Positions 14,717-26,450 of a DNA stretch of 30,245 bases are shown here, piece by piece (the first letter of the stretch is position 1; every line of letters starts with the position of its first letter). A program made the translations under genes and the position numbers. The notes below the pieces were generated by a model. It was not told where the DNA came from, ran no database searches, and saw nothing but the letters and a program-made list of their open reading frames with translations. Location: NCBI GenBank assembly GCA_019310195.1, contig JAFDET010000004.1, forward strand, positions 1 through 30,245, read 5' to 3'. Origin of the DNA: Deltaproteobacteria bacterium (GTDB lineage Bacteria; Myxococcota_A; UBA9160; JAFDET01).

Positions 14717-17700
14717 TCAGATTCCGTCGATCCAGGACAGGACCACGCGCCGCAGCAGCGCCAGGGCTGCCGGTGCGCCTTCCAGGGCTGCGGCCAGGTC
14801 CGCGTTCGGCCCCGGTCGCTCGCATCCGGCGTCGCTTTCCAGCAGCGCCAGCAGTGCGGTGCGCAGATCGCTCCCGCTCTGCGCCAGTGCCTGGAAGTGG
14901 GCCAGGGTGCGCAGCTCGCAGCGCCAGGCCGCGAAGTCGATCTCCGCGATCTCGCGGGCTGCCACCGAGCCCAGTTCGCGGCGCAGCCGGCGCCGGGCAC
15001 GGCGGCCCAGCTCGCTGGAGAGCCGATTCACGCGGTGGCCGTCACCGTGGACCTGCTCGGCGTCGCAGGCCAGCTCGGCGACGATGCGCAGCACTTCGGC
15101 CACCTGGCCGTCTTCCAGGGGCACGAGGCCGGGGGCGGCCAGCTCCCCCTCCGCCGCCAGCGCGGCCGTGCGGTAGGCCGCCAGAGGGTCGCCGGGATCT
15201 CCGACCGGCGCTGACTCCGCGGGCGCGCCCAACGCGCGTCCGATCTCCTCGGCCACTGCAACGGCCAGGCGCCGTGCGCATTCCCAGACCGGGTTTTCCA
15301 GGCCGCCGGGCGCCGGGAAGGTCGGCTCGATGCGCACCGGGTCGTGCTCGCGTTCCTCTGCCGTGGCGGCGCCCAGCGCGCTGAGGACCCTCCGTCCCAG
15401 GTGCACGGCGGAAGAGCGCTCGCGGCCCTGCGCGATCTTCAGAACGCCGCGCAGGTGCGCCGCATCGGTGGGCTTCGCCTCGAGCAGGTCGCGCAGGCGC
15501 GCCAGGGCCTCGTCCCAGCTCTCGGGCTGGTGCACCAGCAGACCCGCGAGGGCCGCGTGCGCTTCGCGGAAGCGTGGGTTGGCCGCGATCGCGGCCCGGT
15601 ATGCATCCAGTGCCTCGTCCACTCGTTCGAGAGGGCCTGCCAGCAGTCTTCCGCGCTGGAACTGCACGGGCGCCAGGCCCGGATCGCTGGGGTCGAGATG
15701 CCGTTCGGCGAAGTGGGCCAGGGCCTCGGCGGCGGCCTCCCACTCGCCCAGCGCACGCAGGATGCGGGCCTGGGACAGGGCGGCTCCGCCGCTCGAGGGA
15801 TCCGCCTGCGCGGCGATACCCCACGCCTCGGCGGCGCTCCGGCGCTCGCCGCGCAGCTCCAGAAGCTGCGCTCGCAGGCAAGCCAGGCGCGCGCGAACGT
15901 CGCTTGCGCTGGCGTGTTCGAGGCCGGCCGTGCAGAGCTCCAGGGCCTCTTCGTGCCGGCCGCTCTCGGCCATCCGCGTGGTCAGCAGCAGGTGGGCGTC
16001 GGCGCTGGCAGGGTCGGCCTCGAGCGCGCGGCGCACGTGGGCCTCCGCATCCTCGTCGCTGCCGCCGCGGGCCAGCTCCAGCTCGGCCACGCGCACCAGC
16101 TGTCGCGCGCGGATGGGCGCTGCGGCGTGCTCGGCCCAGGCGAGTCGCGCCTCCAGTGCATCGTCGAAGCGCCCGGCCCGCTCGTGCACGCGGACCACAC
16201 CCGCACGGGCGTCGTCGCACTCGGAGTCGAACTCCAGCGCTTCGCCGTAGCGGGTCAGGGCCGGGTCCAGCTCGCCGGCCGCTTCCAGCGCCGCGCCCAG
16301 CAGCGCCAGGTGCTCGGCGCGCTCGTCGTAGCCGGCGTTGCCGGCCGCTTCCAGGCGCCGCTCCAGGGCCCGCCGGGCACCCTGGATCTCGCCCATGGCG
16401 AAGAGCACGCGCGCCTCGATGGACAGTGCTTCCAGCGAGTCCGGATCGATGGCTCGGGCGGTGGTGGAGAAACGGGTCGTCGCCTCGAGATCGCCGCGGG
16501 CTTGCGCCGCTCGCGCTCCAACCAGGGCCGCCTCCAGCTGGGCTTCCGCAGTGAGGTGCGATCCGGCAGCCGCCAGATCGAGGCTGCGCCCGGCCGCGGC
16601 CTCCGCTTCGTCCGCCTCTCCGCAGCGCTCGGCCAGACTGGCGTGCTTGGCGTGGACCTCCGGAGCGCCGGGGTCCCGCTCGCTGCCGCGACGCAGCCAG
16701 TCCAGGGCACGCTCGGGCTCGGTGGCCTCTACCAGCTCCGCAGCCCGTAGCAGGTAGCAGGCCGCGTTCGAATCTCCGCTGGCGTCCGCCGCCGCCGCCC
16801 AGGCCTCCGCGGCGCGCTCGGGCGCCTCCAGCGTCTCATGCAGCCGGGCGCACGCGCACCACAGGGCGCCGCTGCCGGGCTCGATCTCCAGCCCGCGCTC
16901 GACGCGCGCCAGCGCGGCCTCGTCCCGGCCCAGCTCCTGGATCACCTCGGCCAGCGCCAGGTGGTCGGCGCCGGACGCCGGCATTCCCTCGCTGTCGCAC
17001 CAGCGCGTCATCTCGGCCGCGCAGCCCTCGAGGTCGCCGGACTCGCGCAGCAGGTCGGCCAGCAGACGCCGCCGGGGCGCCTCCAGCTCGGCGAGGCGGT
17101 CGGCGCCCCGCAGGTTGTGCACCGCACGCGCCGGGTCACTCAGTCGTTGCGAGGCCAGGTCCGCCACGCGCAGGTGCAGCGTGCGGCGGCGCTCCGACTC
17201 CGCGTCGCCCAGCAGCTCGATCTCGCTGCCGAGGAGATCGGCGGCGCCCTGCCAGTCCTCCATGGCTTCGAAGAGCTCCTCCAGAGCGCGCACGGCGCCC
17301 AGGTCACCGGGAAGCGTCTCCAGGGCCTCGGCGAAGGCGCGGCTGGCGCGCGTCGTGGCTCCCAGGTGGCGGCGGCACACGTCGCCCAGGGCGCGCAGCA
17401 GTCCCGCGCGCTCGTGCGCGGAGGCTTCTCCGCGCAGCTCGAGCTCGCGCTCCAGGCACTGCGCTACGGCTTCGAAGTCCGCCTGGCGCTCGGCGGTGCG
17501 GCGCCGGCCGCGCAGCGCGTCCAGGTCTTCGGGGTCCGCGTCCAAGGCTGCCGCGTAGGCCTCGGCCGCGGCGGCCGGAGCGTGCAGTCGCTCCTCGCGC
17601 AGCCGCGCCAGCTCGAGCCAGCCGCGCGCGTCGGGATCGCGCTTCAGGCGCTGCGCCAGGCGCGTGGCCAGCTCGGCATGGGCGCCGTCTCGGCGCAGGG

Positions 17701-20700
17701 CGTCCAGCAGCGCCGTCTCGCAGGCCCGGCGTTCGGCGAGCGCCAGGTCGTCGTCGGCTTCCGGCTCCGGCGCGTCGAGCAGGGCGCGCAGGTGGCGCAG
17801 GCCGGCGTCGGGGTCGCCGAGATTCCTTCGGTAGGAATCGGCCAGGGTCCGGTGCAGCTCGCGGCGGCGCTCGCGGAAGACCGGGTCGTCGGCGTCCAGG
17901 GCTTCGAGCTCGGCCTCCGCCACCTCCGCCCAGGCCAGCATGCGACCCGCCTCGCGCAGGGCTTGACCGCGGGCCTGGAGCAGGCCGGCCGGCCCGGTGG
18001 CTTCGTGCTCGAGCGCCGCCGCAAAGTGCTCCGCCGCCCGGGCGGAGTCGACCAGCGGACCCCGGTACAGCTCCGCCAACGCGCGATGCAGCGGGCCGCT
18101 CTTCGCTTCGGGCGTAGCGGCCAGCCGCTTCTCCAGGATCTCGGCCCGGTCGCGGGGGCGCTCGCCCGCTTCGTAGAGCCGGTCCAGCTCGGCCAGCACA
18201 CCCGGGTGTCGGGGATCCTCGTGGTGCGTGGCTTCCAAGGCGGCCAGGGCGCGCGCGGGCGAGCCCAGGTCGCGTTCCAGCACCTGGGCCACCTCCAGCT
18301 CCAGCTCGCGACGCTGGTCGTTGTCCGAGGTGAGCGCGGCTTGCGCCTCCAAGGCGCGCAGCAGCGCCTCGGGGCGTCCGGCGCGGCGATGAACTTCGGC
18401 AATCCGCTTGACCACGTCGGCATCGTCGGAGCGCTCCACGCGCAGCCGCTCCAGCCAGGGAAGCGCTGCGTCGGGTGACAGGTGCTCCTCGGCGATCGCC
18501 ACGGCGCGCTCCAGCAGCGCGACGCGTTCGTCGCTGGGGCTGGCCTGCAGCTGCAGGTGCAGCTCGTCCAGGTAGGCGTGCCAGTCCCCCATCTGCTCGA
18601 GGGCCGCCCGCAGCGCGGCGCGCGCATTGGGATCGTCGGGCAGCAGCGCCAGCGCCTCGCGGAATGCCGCTACGCCTTCGCCGGCTCGCTCCAGAGGGCC
18701 GCTCAGCAGCCGGCCTCGTCGCACCAGCAGGGTGGCGCGGCGCGGGCGGTCCCCAGCGTGGGTGATCGCCGCATCCACCAGTTCCAGCAGCACGTCCGAG
18801 GCGCCTAGCTCCTCGGCCAGCGCCAGTGCGGCGTCGGCCACCTGCGCGTGTCCGTGCACGACCTCGAGAATCCGGCGCAGGTGCGCCAGCGCATCCGCGG
18901 GTCGTCCCAGGTGCTCGCTGAGCACGCCCGCCAGCTCGACCCGCAGCGCCACCTCCTCCTCACCCGCCAGCGTGCGAAGCTGCGCCTCCAGCAGCCGCGC
19001 CAGCGGCTCCCAGTCGCCCACCTCGCGGTAGAGCTCGCGCAGAGCCTGTTGCGCCGAAGCGTCGCCCGGCCGGCGGCCCAGTACGTCGCGGTAGCAGGCG
19101 ATGGCGCGGCCGGCGTCGCCGCACTCGCGCAGGGCCGCGCCCAGGCGCACGCCCCAGTCGGCGCACGCGGCCGGATCGCGGGTCGCCTCGCGCATGCGCG
19201 TCGCAAGCTGCACCAGGTCGTCCAGGCGTCCTTCGCGAGCCAGCAGGTCCGCCAGCGGGGTGGCGGCCTCGGCCGCCGCGCCCAGACCGTCCTCGGCCGA
19301 CGTGTCCACGCGCCCGGCCGCGGGAGCCAGGGTTCGCACGGCAGCGTCGGCATCGCCCAGGGTCTGATCCTGCAGCTCCGCGATGCGGACCCGCAGGCTG
19401 GTGGCGCCGGCCGGATCCGGCGGCTGCATCGCTTCGAGCACCCCGAGCCGCGAGGTGAGCAGCTCGATCAGCTCTTCGGTGCGTCCTTGGCTGCGGTAAT
19501 GATCCGCCAGCAGGGCCACGGCGTCGGCATGGCCCGGCTCGAGTTCCAGCACGCGCTCCAGATGGGCGCGCGCCGCGTGCTCGTCGTCCTCGGCCCGCGC
19601 CAAGCGCGCGGCGGAACAGTGCAGCGCGACCTCGCGGCTCGAGCCGAGATCGTTCTCGAGGGCACGCTCCAGCGCGCGTCGCGCTTCGCCCGGGTGGCCC
19701 GCATCCTCGTGCAGCCGCGCCAGGTGTTCGCAGAGCTCGATGCGCTCCGGGGCAAGCTCGACTGCGGCCGACAGGGCTCGCGCCGCGCCGTCCGGGTCGT
19801 CGAGGCGTCGCAGACACAGCTCGGCGGCGCGTTCGTGCAAAGCGACGGCTTCGCTGGCGTCGGCCTGGGCCGCTTGCGCCTCGAGCCGCTCACGCAGCGG
19901 CTGCCAGGCGCGCAGGCGCTCCAGCAGCCGGATCAGGCGCGTGTCCGCCTCGCCTGCGACCGGTCCCCCGGCCTCGACCAGATCCGCGTACACGCGGCGG
20001 GCGTCTTCCAGCTCGCCCAGCCGCTCCTCCAGCAGCATTGCCCGCTCGAGCTGCGCGTGCGCCCACTGCTCGCCGTCCTGGGCGTGGCGCGCGCGTTCTC
20101 CCAGTGCCCAGGCCAGGGCCGCGTCGTCGCCGGCCCCGCGTGCGCACTCCTCCAGCCCGTCCAGGGGTTCGAGAGAGCGCGGGTCCTCGGCGCCCAACCT
20201 TTCGTAGGCCGCGCGGTACAGGGGCGCCGCCTGCTCGTTCTGGCCCAGGTGGACCCGCAGCACGCGAGCGCGGCGCAGATCCAGCTCCAGCGCTTCCGGG
20301 CTGCCGTCCTCGACGGTCTGGCGGCGTTCGAAGAGCCGCTGGGCCAGCTCGCCGAAGCGGCTGGTGCGCTCCAGGGCCTGCTCCAGCCGCTTGTCCACGT
20401 CCGAGGGTGCGTCCGGGTCTTCCACCAGCCGCCACAGCACCACCACCGCAGCATCCGGATCGCTCAGCTCTTCCACCAGCAGGGCGGCCAGGTCCGAGAG
20501 GATCTGCGCGCTCTCCGCAGGGTTGACGCGCGCCGCCAGATTTCGCCACGTGCGCGCCAGGGCGTCCAGGCGATTCGCCTCGCGCAGGCGGCCGGCCAGC
20601 TCGCGCAGCGCCTCGACGTCGTCGGGGTCGGCGTCCACGGCGGCCTCGAGCCGCTCCACGGCGGCCTCGCTGCGGCCGCCGGCCGCGTGCAATGCGGCCA

Positions 20701-22606
20701 GGCGCTTCTCCAGCGCCGCGCGGGGGGCTCCCACGCGGTGAGGGGCCAGGCGCTCCAGCACGCTCGTCAGGGCGTCGTGGCACTCCAGTCGCTCCAGCAG
20801 CTCCGCGCAGCTGGCCAGGGCGTCGGGGTCGTCGGGGGTTTCGGAGGCGACCCGCTCCGCGTAGCGAGCGGCGCGTGCGGTGTCGCCCTGCTCCTCGTGG
20901 CGCTGGGCCAGCTGACGACAGAGCTCCAGGCGACGGGCCGCGTCGCCGGTGGCTTCGACCTCGCGCTCCCAGGCGGCCAGCAGCGTGGCCTGGTCGCCGC
21001 CTGCCGCAGCCAGCTCGGCCAGCCCGCGCAGCGCCCGCTCGGCCGCCGGATCCACATCCAGCACGGCCTCGAAGCAGCCGCGGGCGCGCTCCTGCGCACC
21101 GTGCGCCTCGTTGAGAGGGCCGGCGAACAGCTCGCCCAGGCTGCAGAGCAGGGCGGGGCGCTCGTCTTCGGGAGCGGCGTCGCGCGCTCGCTCCAGGATG
21201 CGCCGCAGCTCGTCCCACTCCTCCGCCTTGCGGTACAGGCGCTCCAGCGCGACGGCGACGCCGGGCGTCGTCGGGTCGGTGTCGAAGGCGCGCAGCAAGG
21301 CCTCGTTCGCCGCGTCCTCCTCGTCACCGTGGCGCTCGTGGATGGCAGCGATCTGCGCCAGGGCCTCGGCTCGGGTGCGTCCGTCGGCGGTGGCGGCCCG
21401 GGTCTCGAGCAGGTCGATCAGCTCGTCGTGGCTGCCCCGGGCGCGATGGGCCTCGAGCAGGGCGTCCAGGATCTCGCTGCGCTCGGGCGCGCGTTCCAGG
21501 GCCAGGCGCAGGGGTACGAGGGCTTGGTCGGCGTCGCCGCCGGCCAGGCGCGCCTCGCCCAGCTCGAGCAGCGCGTCCACGGGAAGCTGGTTCGGCGCCA
21601 GCGTCGCCGCGCGCTCCAGCGCCGCCAGGTGTGCCGCGTCGTCGCCGAGCAGGGCGTTGGCGTCGGCCAGCGCCAGGTGGACGCGGCAGTCGTCGGGGGC
21701 CAGCTCCGCCGCGCGTTCCAGCCAGGACCGCGCGGCCGCGGTTTCGCCGCGGTGCTCCAGCAGCAGGCCCGCGGTCTCCAGAGCGATCTGCACCCGTCGC
21801 TCGGCACCGGCCGTCAGCGCGAAGCGCCGCTCCGCCAGGTCGCAGGCCGCGTCCCATTTTTCGGCGCGCACGGCGGCTTGCGCCGCCGCCTCCACCACGG
21901 CCGGGTCGTCGGGCGCGAGCTGCAGCGCGCGGGCGTAGAGGTCGGCCGAGCGCTCGGCGTGGTCTTCCGACATCTGCGCCATCTCCAGGAGCACGGTGGC
22001 CTGCTCCGGGCCCGCCGGCGTCGTGGTGAGGATGCGTTCCAGGCTCTCCACCGCCTCGGGGGTCCGCTCCAACGCGGCCAGCGCCCGGGCCCGCCCGCGC
22101 AGGGCGTCCTGGGAGCGCACGTCATCGCGCAGTGCGCGGTCGAAGAGCTCCAGGGCCTGCTCCGTCTCGCCCAGCCGGTCGAGCCAGATGCGGCCCATTT
22201 CCACCTGGAAGGCGGCCCGCTCGACGGGGCGCATGGGCGTGGATGCCTCGAGCTCGCCGATCTGGAGCGCCAGCTCCCACTGGGAGTTCTCGGTGTAGAG
22301 GACGCGCAGCCGGCGCAGCACCGGCTGGAAGTCGGGCGCCAGGCGGGCCGCCTGCTCGTAGCGAGTACGCGCGTCGTTGGACCGTTCGCAGCGCTCCTCC
22401 AGCACCTGGGCCAGGCGGAAGAGCAGCCGGGCCTGGACGGCGGGCCGGGTCTCCAGATCGGGGGCGGTGAGGCGTTGCTCGTACAGCGCGACCAGGGCGT
22501 CCCACTCGCCGCCGAGGAAGTGGTGCTCCTCGAGGGCCTCGAATGCCGGGACATTGCTGGGGTCCGCCTCGAACTGCTGTTGCTGGCGCTCGAGAGCCGG
22601 GTTCAC
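14717..22606 (-). CDS. giant TPR repeat protein (2629 aa)
   Basis: This is a single uninterrupted reading frame of 2629 codons dominated by TPR-like helical repeats of about 34 residues, rich in Ala, Glu, Leu, Arg and Asp (for example AALERRLEAAGN, EAHAALAGLLVHQPESWDEA). The last 250 or so residues (from about VRIEPTFPAPGG) are different: a non-TPR helical domain with WECARRLAVAVAEEIGRAL. No signal peptide or membrane segment is seen, so it is probably cytoplasmic. Large TPR proteins of this kind are protein-interaction scaffolds; no specific partner can be named. The start is set at GTG 22606 by GGAAGGAG 10 nt upstream; the frame extends to 22654 without an SD there. A PilZ gene follows by 4 bp. 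Long open frames on the opposite strand are composition shadows. Confidence 0.88.
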   Translation of the reverse strand: MNPALERQQQQFEADPSNVPAFEALEEHHFLGGEWDALVALYEQRLTAPDLETRPAVQARLLFRLAQVLEERCERSNDARTRYEQAARLAPDFQPVLRRLRVLYTENSQWELALQIGELEASTPMRPVERAAFQVEMGRIWLDRLGETEQALELFDRALRDDVRSQDALRGRARALAALERTPEAVESLERILTTTPAGPEQATVLLEMAQMSEDHAERSADLYARALQLAPDDPAVVEAAAQAAVRAEKWDAACDLAERRFALTAGAERRVQIALETAGLLLEHRGETAAARSWLERAAELAPDDCRVHLALADANALLGDDAAHLAALERAATLAPNQLPVDALLELGEARLAGGDADQALVPLRLALERAPERSEILDALLEAHRARGSHDELIDLLETRAATADGRTRAEALAQIAAIHERHGDEEDAANEALLRAFDTDPTTPGVAVALERLYRKAEEWDELRRILERARDAAPEDERPALLCSLGELFAGPLNEAHGAQERARGCFEAVLDVDPAAERALRGLAELAAAGGDQATLLAAWEREVEATGDAARRLELCRQLAQRHEEQGDTARAARYAERVASETPDDPDALASCAELLERLECHDALTSVLERLAPHRVGAPRAALEKRLAALHAAGGRSEAAVERLEAAVDADPDDVEALRELAGRLREANRLDALARTWRNLAARVNPAESAQILSDLAALLVEELSDPDAAVVVLWRLVEDPDAPSDVDKRLEQALERTSRFGELAQRLFERRQTVEDGSPEALELDLRRARVLRVHLGQNEQAAPLYRAAYERLGAEDPRSLEPLDGLEECARGAGDDAALAWALGERARHAQDGEQWAHAQLERAMLLEERLGELEDARRVYADLVEAGGPVAGEADTRLIRLLERLRAWQPLRERLEAQAAQADASEAVALHERAAELCLRRLDDPDGAARALSAAVELAPERIELCEHLARLHEDAGHPGEARRALERALENDLGSSREVALHCSAARLARAEDDEHAARAHLERVLELEPGHADAVALLADHYRSQGRTEELIELLTSRLGVLEAMQPPDPAGATSLRVRIAELQDQTLGDADAAVRTLAPAAGRVDTSAEDGLGAAAEAATPLADLLAREGRLDDLVQLATRMREATRDPAACADWGVRLGAALRECGDAGRAIACYRDVLGRRPGDASAQQALRELYREVGDWEPLARLLEAQLRTLAGEEEVALRVELAGVLSEHLGRPADALAHLRRILEVVHGHAQVADAALALAEELGASDVLLELVDAAITHAGDRPRRATLLVRRGRLLSGPLERAGEGVAAFREALALLPDDPNARAALRAALEQMGDWHAYLDELHLQLQASPSDERVALLERAVAIAEEHLSPDAALPWLERLRVERSDDADVVKRIAEVHRRAGRPEALLRALEAQAALTSDNDQRRELELEVAQVLERDLGSPARALAALEATHHEDPRHPGVLAELDRLYEAGERPRDRAEILEKRLAATPEAKSGPLHRALAELYRGPLVDSARAAEHFAAALEHEATGPAGLLQARGQALREAGRMLAWAEVAEAELEALDADDPVFRERRRELHRTLADSYRRNLGDPDAGLRHLRALLDAPEPEADDDLALAERRACETALLDALRRDGAHAELATRLAQRLKRDPDARGWLELARLREERLHAPAAAAEAYAAALDADPEDLDALRGRRRTAERQADFEAVAQCLERELELRGEASAHERAGLLRALGDVCRRHLGATTRASRAFAEALETLPGDLGAVRALEELFEAMEDWQGAADLLGSEIELLGDAESERRRTLHLRVADLASQRLSDPARAVHNLRGADRLAELEAPRRRLLADLLRESGDLEGCAAEMTRWCDSEGMPASGADHLALAEVIQELGRDEAALARVERGLEIEPGSGALWCACARLHETLEAPERAAEAWAAAADASGDSNAACYLLRAAELVEATEPERALDWLRRGSERDPGAPEVHAKHASLAERCGEADEAEAAAGRSLDLAAAGSHLTAEAQLEAALVGARAAQARGDLEATTRFSTTARAIDPDSLEALSIEARVLFAMGEIQGARRALERRLEAAGNAGYDERAEHLALLGAALEAAGELDPALTRYGEALEFDSECDDARAGVVRVHERAGRFDDALEARLAWAEHAAAPIRARQLVRVAELELARGGSDEDAEAHVRRALEADPASADAHLLLTTRMAESGRHEEALELCTAGLEHASASDVRARLACLRAQLLELRGERRSAAEAWGIAAQADPSSGGAALSQARILRALGEWEAAAEALAHFAERHLDPSDPGLAPVQFQRGRLLAGPLERVDEALDAYRAAIAANPRFREAHAALAGLLVHQPESWDEALARLRDLLEAKPTDAAHLRGVLKIAQGRERSSAVHLGRRVLSALGAATAEEREHDPVRIEPTFPAPGGLENPVWECARRLAVAVAEEIGRALGAPAESAPVGDPGDPLAAYRTAALAAEGELAAPGLVPLEDGQVAEVLRIVAELACDAEQVHGDGHRVNRLSSELGRRARRRLRRELGSVAAREIAEIDFAAWRCELRTLAHFQALAQSGSDLRTALLALLESDAGCERPGPNADLAAALEGAPAALALLRRVVLSWIDGI

Positions 22607-22616
22607 GGGCGCACGT

Positions 22617-22624
22617 CTCCTTCC
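22617..22624 (-). promoter_or_regulatory. ribosome binding site of the giant TPR gene
   Basis: On the complement this reads GGAAGGAG, 10 nt upstream of GTG 22606. It decides that start over the in-frame codon at 22654, which would add 16 residues. Confidence 0.7.
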
Positions 22625-22688
22625 GCTGGCGGTAGCGGGGGGCGTTCCTACCATCGACGCGTCGGGTGCCGGCCTTTAAGCAATTCGC

Positions 22689-22717
22689 TTGCGCCCGATT
22701 GGCGGTTTGAATAGGAT
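22689..22717 (+). promoter_or_regulatory. candidate sigma70-type promoter of the ntrYX-pyrKD cluster
   Basis: TTGCGC (22689-22694) and TAGGAT (22712-22717) are separated by 17 nt, in a locally AT-rich patch of the divergent region (22607-22796). The start would be near 22724, about 73 nt before the ntrY ATG. The match is moderate. Confidence 0.4.
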
Positions 22718-22796
22718 TTTCAGCGAGTTACAGGTCCGAAGGGCGAGGTGCCCGCGGGCCCCCACGCCCGCTGAGAGCCCCGGCGAGGTCCCCTGC

Positions 22797-25088
22797 ATGG
22801 TCCAGAACCGCACGCCCGACCGGAGCGCGCCCGAGCCCTCGCCGCGCCCCGTCGAGCGGCCTACCCGGCCGCCGCTGCCCGTGGCGGAGGTCAAGCGCCG
22901 CCGCCGGGAGACCATCATCGGCATCCTGCTGGTGGGGATGATCATCACGCTGATCACCCTGCCGTCCCTGTCGGGCGCCACCAGCGCACTGGGCGACTCG
23001 GCGCTGTTCCTGTTCCTGAACGCGGTCACGGTCATGCTGATCGTGGTCCTGGTCTTCTTCATCACCCGCAACTTCTGGAAGATCCTGGCCGAGCGGCGCC
23101 GGGGGATCCTGGGATCCCACCTCAACCTCAAGTTCGTCGCCGCCTTCGTGCTGATCGCCTTCCTGCCCACCACCGGGCTGCTGGCTGTGTCGAGCTACTT
23201 CATCGCGTCGTCCATCGACAGCTGGTTCGGCCTGCGCATGGAGCGCGCCCTCGAGGAAGCGCGCGACGTGGCCGACATCGCCTACACCGTCGAGGGAGAC
23301 AACGCGATCCACTTCGGCGCCCTGATCGCCGAGCAGATCACCGCGGCCAACATGCTGCGCGAGGACGACCTGTCCGCCCTGGAAGACTTCGTGATGCGCA
23401 AGCAGCGCGAGTACAACCTGGGCGTCGTGGAGGTCTTCAGCACCACCGGCCGCGAGCTGGTCGTGGCCGTGAACCCCGAGATCCCCGACTCCAGCTTTTC
23501 GCGGCCGGAGAGCGACTTCGTGCGCTCGGCCCTCGAGGGCACGTCCGCCACGCGCGTCGAGCCCGGGGACAGCGGTGACCTGGTGCGCGGCGCGGTTCCG
23601 ATCCGCTCCGGCTTCCACGACGGGAAGACCCTGGGGGCGGTGGTGGTGAGCCGCTTCGTGCCGGTCCCCCTGGCCGGCAAGATCGCCACCATCCACGAGA
23701 CCCTGGCCGACTACCGGCAGCTCCTGCCCAAGACGGGACAGATTCGCGCCGCCTATCTGCTGGAGCTGCTGTTGGCCTTCTTCGTGATACTGCTGCTGGC
23801 CACGTGGATGGGATTTCGCCTGGCCCGGGGCGTGACCACGCCCATCCGCGCGCTGGCCGAGGGCACCGCCGAGGTGGCGCGGGGCAACCTGGACGTGGTG
23901 GTGGAGCCCACCTCCGACGACGAGGTCGGCTTCCTGGTCGCGTCGTTCAACCGCATGACCCGCGACATCAAGGAGGCGCGCCAGGGTCTCGAGGCCTCCA
24001 ACGCGGAGCTCGACCAGCGCCGCAGCTACATGGAAATCGTGCTGCGCAACGTGGGTGCCGGCGTGGTTTCGGTGGATGGCGAGGGGCGCATCGGCACCAT
24101 CAATCCCTCAGCCCAGCGCCTACTGGGCGTGCCGCCGGGCGTGGGTGTGGTGGGCCGCAAGCTGGAGGAGGTGATCACCCGGCCCGAGCACCTGGAGCTG
24201 GTGCAGGAGCTCCAGGCGCAGCTGGTGCCGGGCATGCGCGAGAGCCTGCGCCGCCAGGTGCAGCTCCCCGTGGCCGACGAGGTGGCCACCCTGCTGGTGA
24301 CCATGACCCTGCTTCAGGACGAGGAGGGTGGGCGCGTCGGAATCGTGATGGTGTTCGACGACTACTCCCAGGTGGTCAAGGTCCAGCGCATGGAGGCCTG
24401 GCGCGAGGTCGCTCGCCGCATCGCCCACGAGATCAAGAACCCGCTCACGCCCATCCAGCTCTCGGCCCAGCGGCTGCGGCGTCGCTTCCGAGGGCGCGTG
24501 GCCGACGACCCGGCGGACCTGAAGGTCTTCGACGAGTGCGTCGGCGCGATCACCGGCCAGGTGGAGACGTTGAAACGGCTGGTGGACGAGTTCTCCAACT
24601 TCGCGCGGCTGCCGGCCGCCCACCCGCGGCCCCACGACCTGAACGCGCTGGTAGCCGAGTGCGTCGCGAGCTACCAGGGAACCCAGGGCGTGCGCTTCGC
24701 CACGGCCCTGGATCCGGCGCTGCCCAGCGTGGAGCTGGACGCGGAGCAGACCCGACGCGTGCTGACCAACCTGATCGACAATGCCATCGCCGCCTGCGGC
24801 GAGCGCCGCGCCGCCGCCGACGAGCCGGTCCGCATCGAGGTGCGCACGGTGCACGACGCGCCCCTGGAGACGGTGCGGGTGGAGGTGGGCGACCAGGGCG
24901 TCGGCATCCGGCCGGAGGATCGGCGCCGCATCTTCGAGCCCTACTTCTCGACCAAGACCCACGGCACCGGTCTGGGTCTGGCCATCGTCTCGCGCATCGT
25001 GGCGGACCACCGCGGCTACATCCGAGTGCACGACAACAAGCCGCAGGGCTCGCGCTTCATCGTCGAGCTGCCGGTCCGGGGAGCCTAG
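22797..25088 (+). CDS. ntrY: NtrY-like sensor histidine kinase
   Basis: The 763-aa kinase has three N-terminal membrane segments (about 39-58, 69-89, 111-137), an external sensor region (about 140-315), a fourth membrane segment (about 316-340), HAMP (about 340-395, TTPIRALAEGTAEVARGN), a PAS domain (about 410-510, IVLRNVGAGVVSVDGEGRIG), HisKA with the phosphoacceptor H544 in IAHEIKNPLTP, and an HATPase domain (NLIDNAIAAC, GDQGVGI, GTGLGLAIV). This is the standard NtrY layout. Start ATG 22797 has GAGG (22785-22788) 8 nt upstream; the frame is open further upstream to 22689, but that ATG lies within the predicted promoter. The next gene, an NtrX-like regulator, begins on the base after its TAG. 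The external signal is unknown. Confidence 0.93.
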   Translation: MVQNRTPDRSAPEPSPRPVERPTRPPLPVAEVKRRRRETIIGILLVGMIITLITLPSLSGATSALGDSALFLFLNAVTVMLIVVLVFFITRNFWKILAERRRGILGSHLNLKFVAAFVLIAFLPTTGLLAVSSYFIASSIDSWFGLRMERALEEARDVADIAYTVEGDNAIHFGALIAEQITAANMLREDDLSALEDFVMRKQREYNLGVVEVFSTTGRELVVAVNPEIPDSSFSRPESDFVRSALEGTSATRVEPGDSGDLVRGAVPIRSGFHDGKTLGAVVVSRFVPVPLAGKIATIHETLADYRQLLPKTGQIRAAYLLELLLAFFVILLLATWMGFRLARGVTTPIRALAEGTAEVARGNLDVVVEPTSDDEVGFLVASFNRMTRDIKEARQGLEASNAELDQRRSYMEIVLRNVGAGVVSVDGEGRIGTINPSAQRLLGVPPGVGVVGRKLEEVITRPEHLELVQELQAQLVPGMRESLRRQVQLPVADEVATLLVTMTLLQDEEGGRVGIVMVFDDYSQVVKVQRMEAWREVARRIAHEIKNPLTPIQLSAQRLRRRFRGRVADDPADLKVFDECVGAITGQVETLKRLVDEFSNFARLPAAHPRPHDLNALVAECVASYQGTQGVRFATALDPALPSVELDAEQTRRVLTNLIDNAIAACGERRAAADEPVRIEVRTVHDAPLETVRVEVGDQGVGIRPEDRRRIFEPYFSTKTHGTGLGLAIVSRIVADHRGYIRVHDNKPQGSRFIVELPVRGA

Positions 25089-26442
<1,354 letters not shown>

Positions 26443-26450
<8 letters not shown>

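Noticed and set aside
16838..18478. 546-codon plus-strand open frame opposite the giant TPR gene
   Set aside because: Same reason: low-complexity composition, no family match, no start signals.
18848..22714. 1288-codon open frame on the plus strand opposite the giant TPR gene
   Set aside because: It is Gln/Val/Arg/Gly-rich with no recognisable domain and mirrors the codon bias of the TPR gene; a GC-rich composition shadow.
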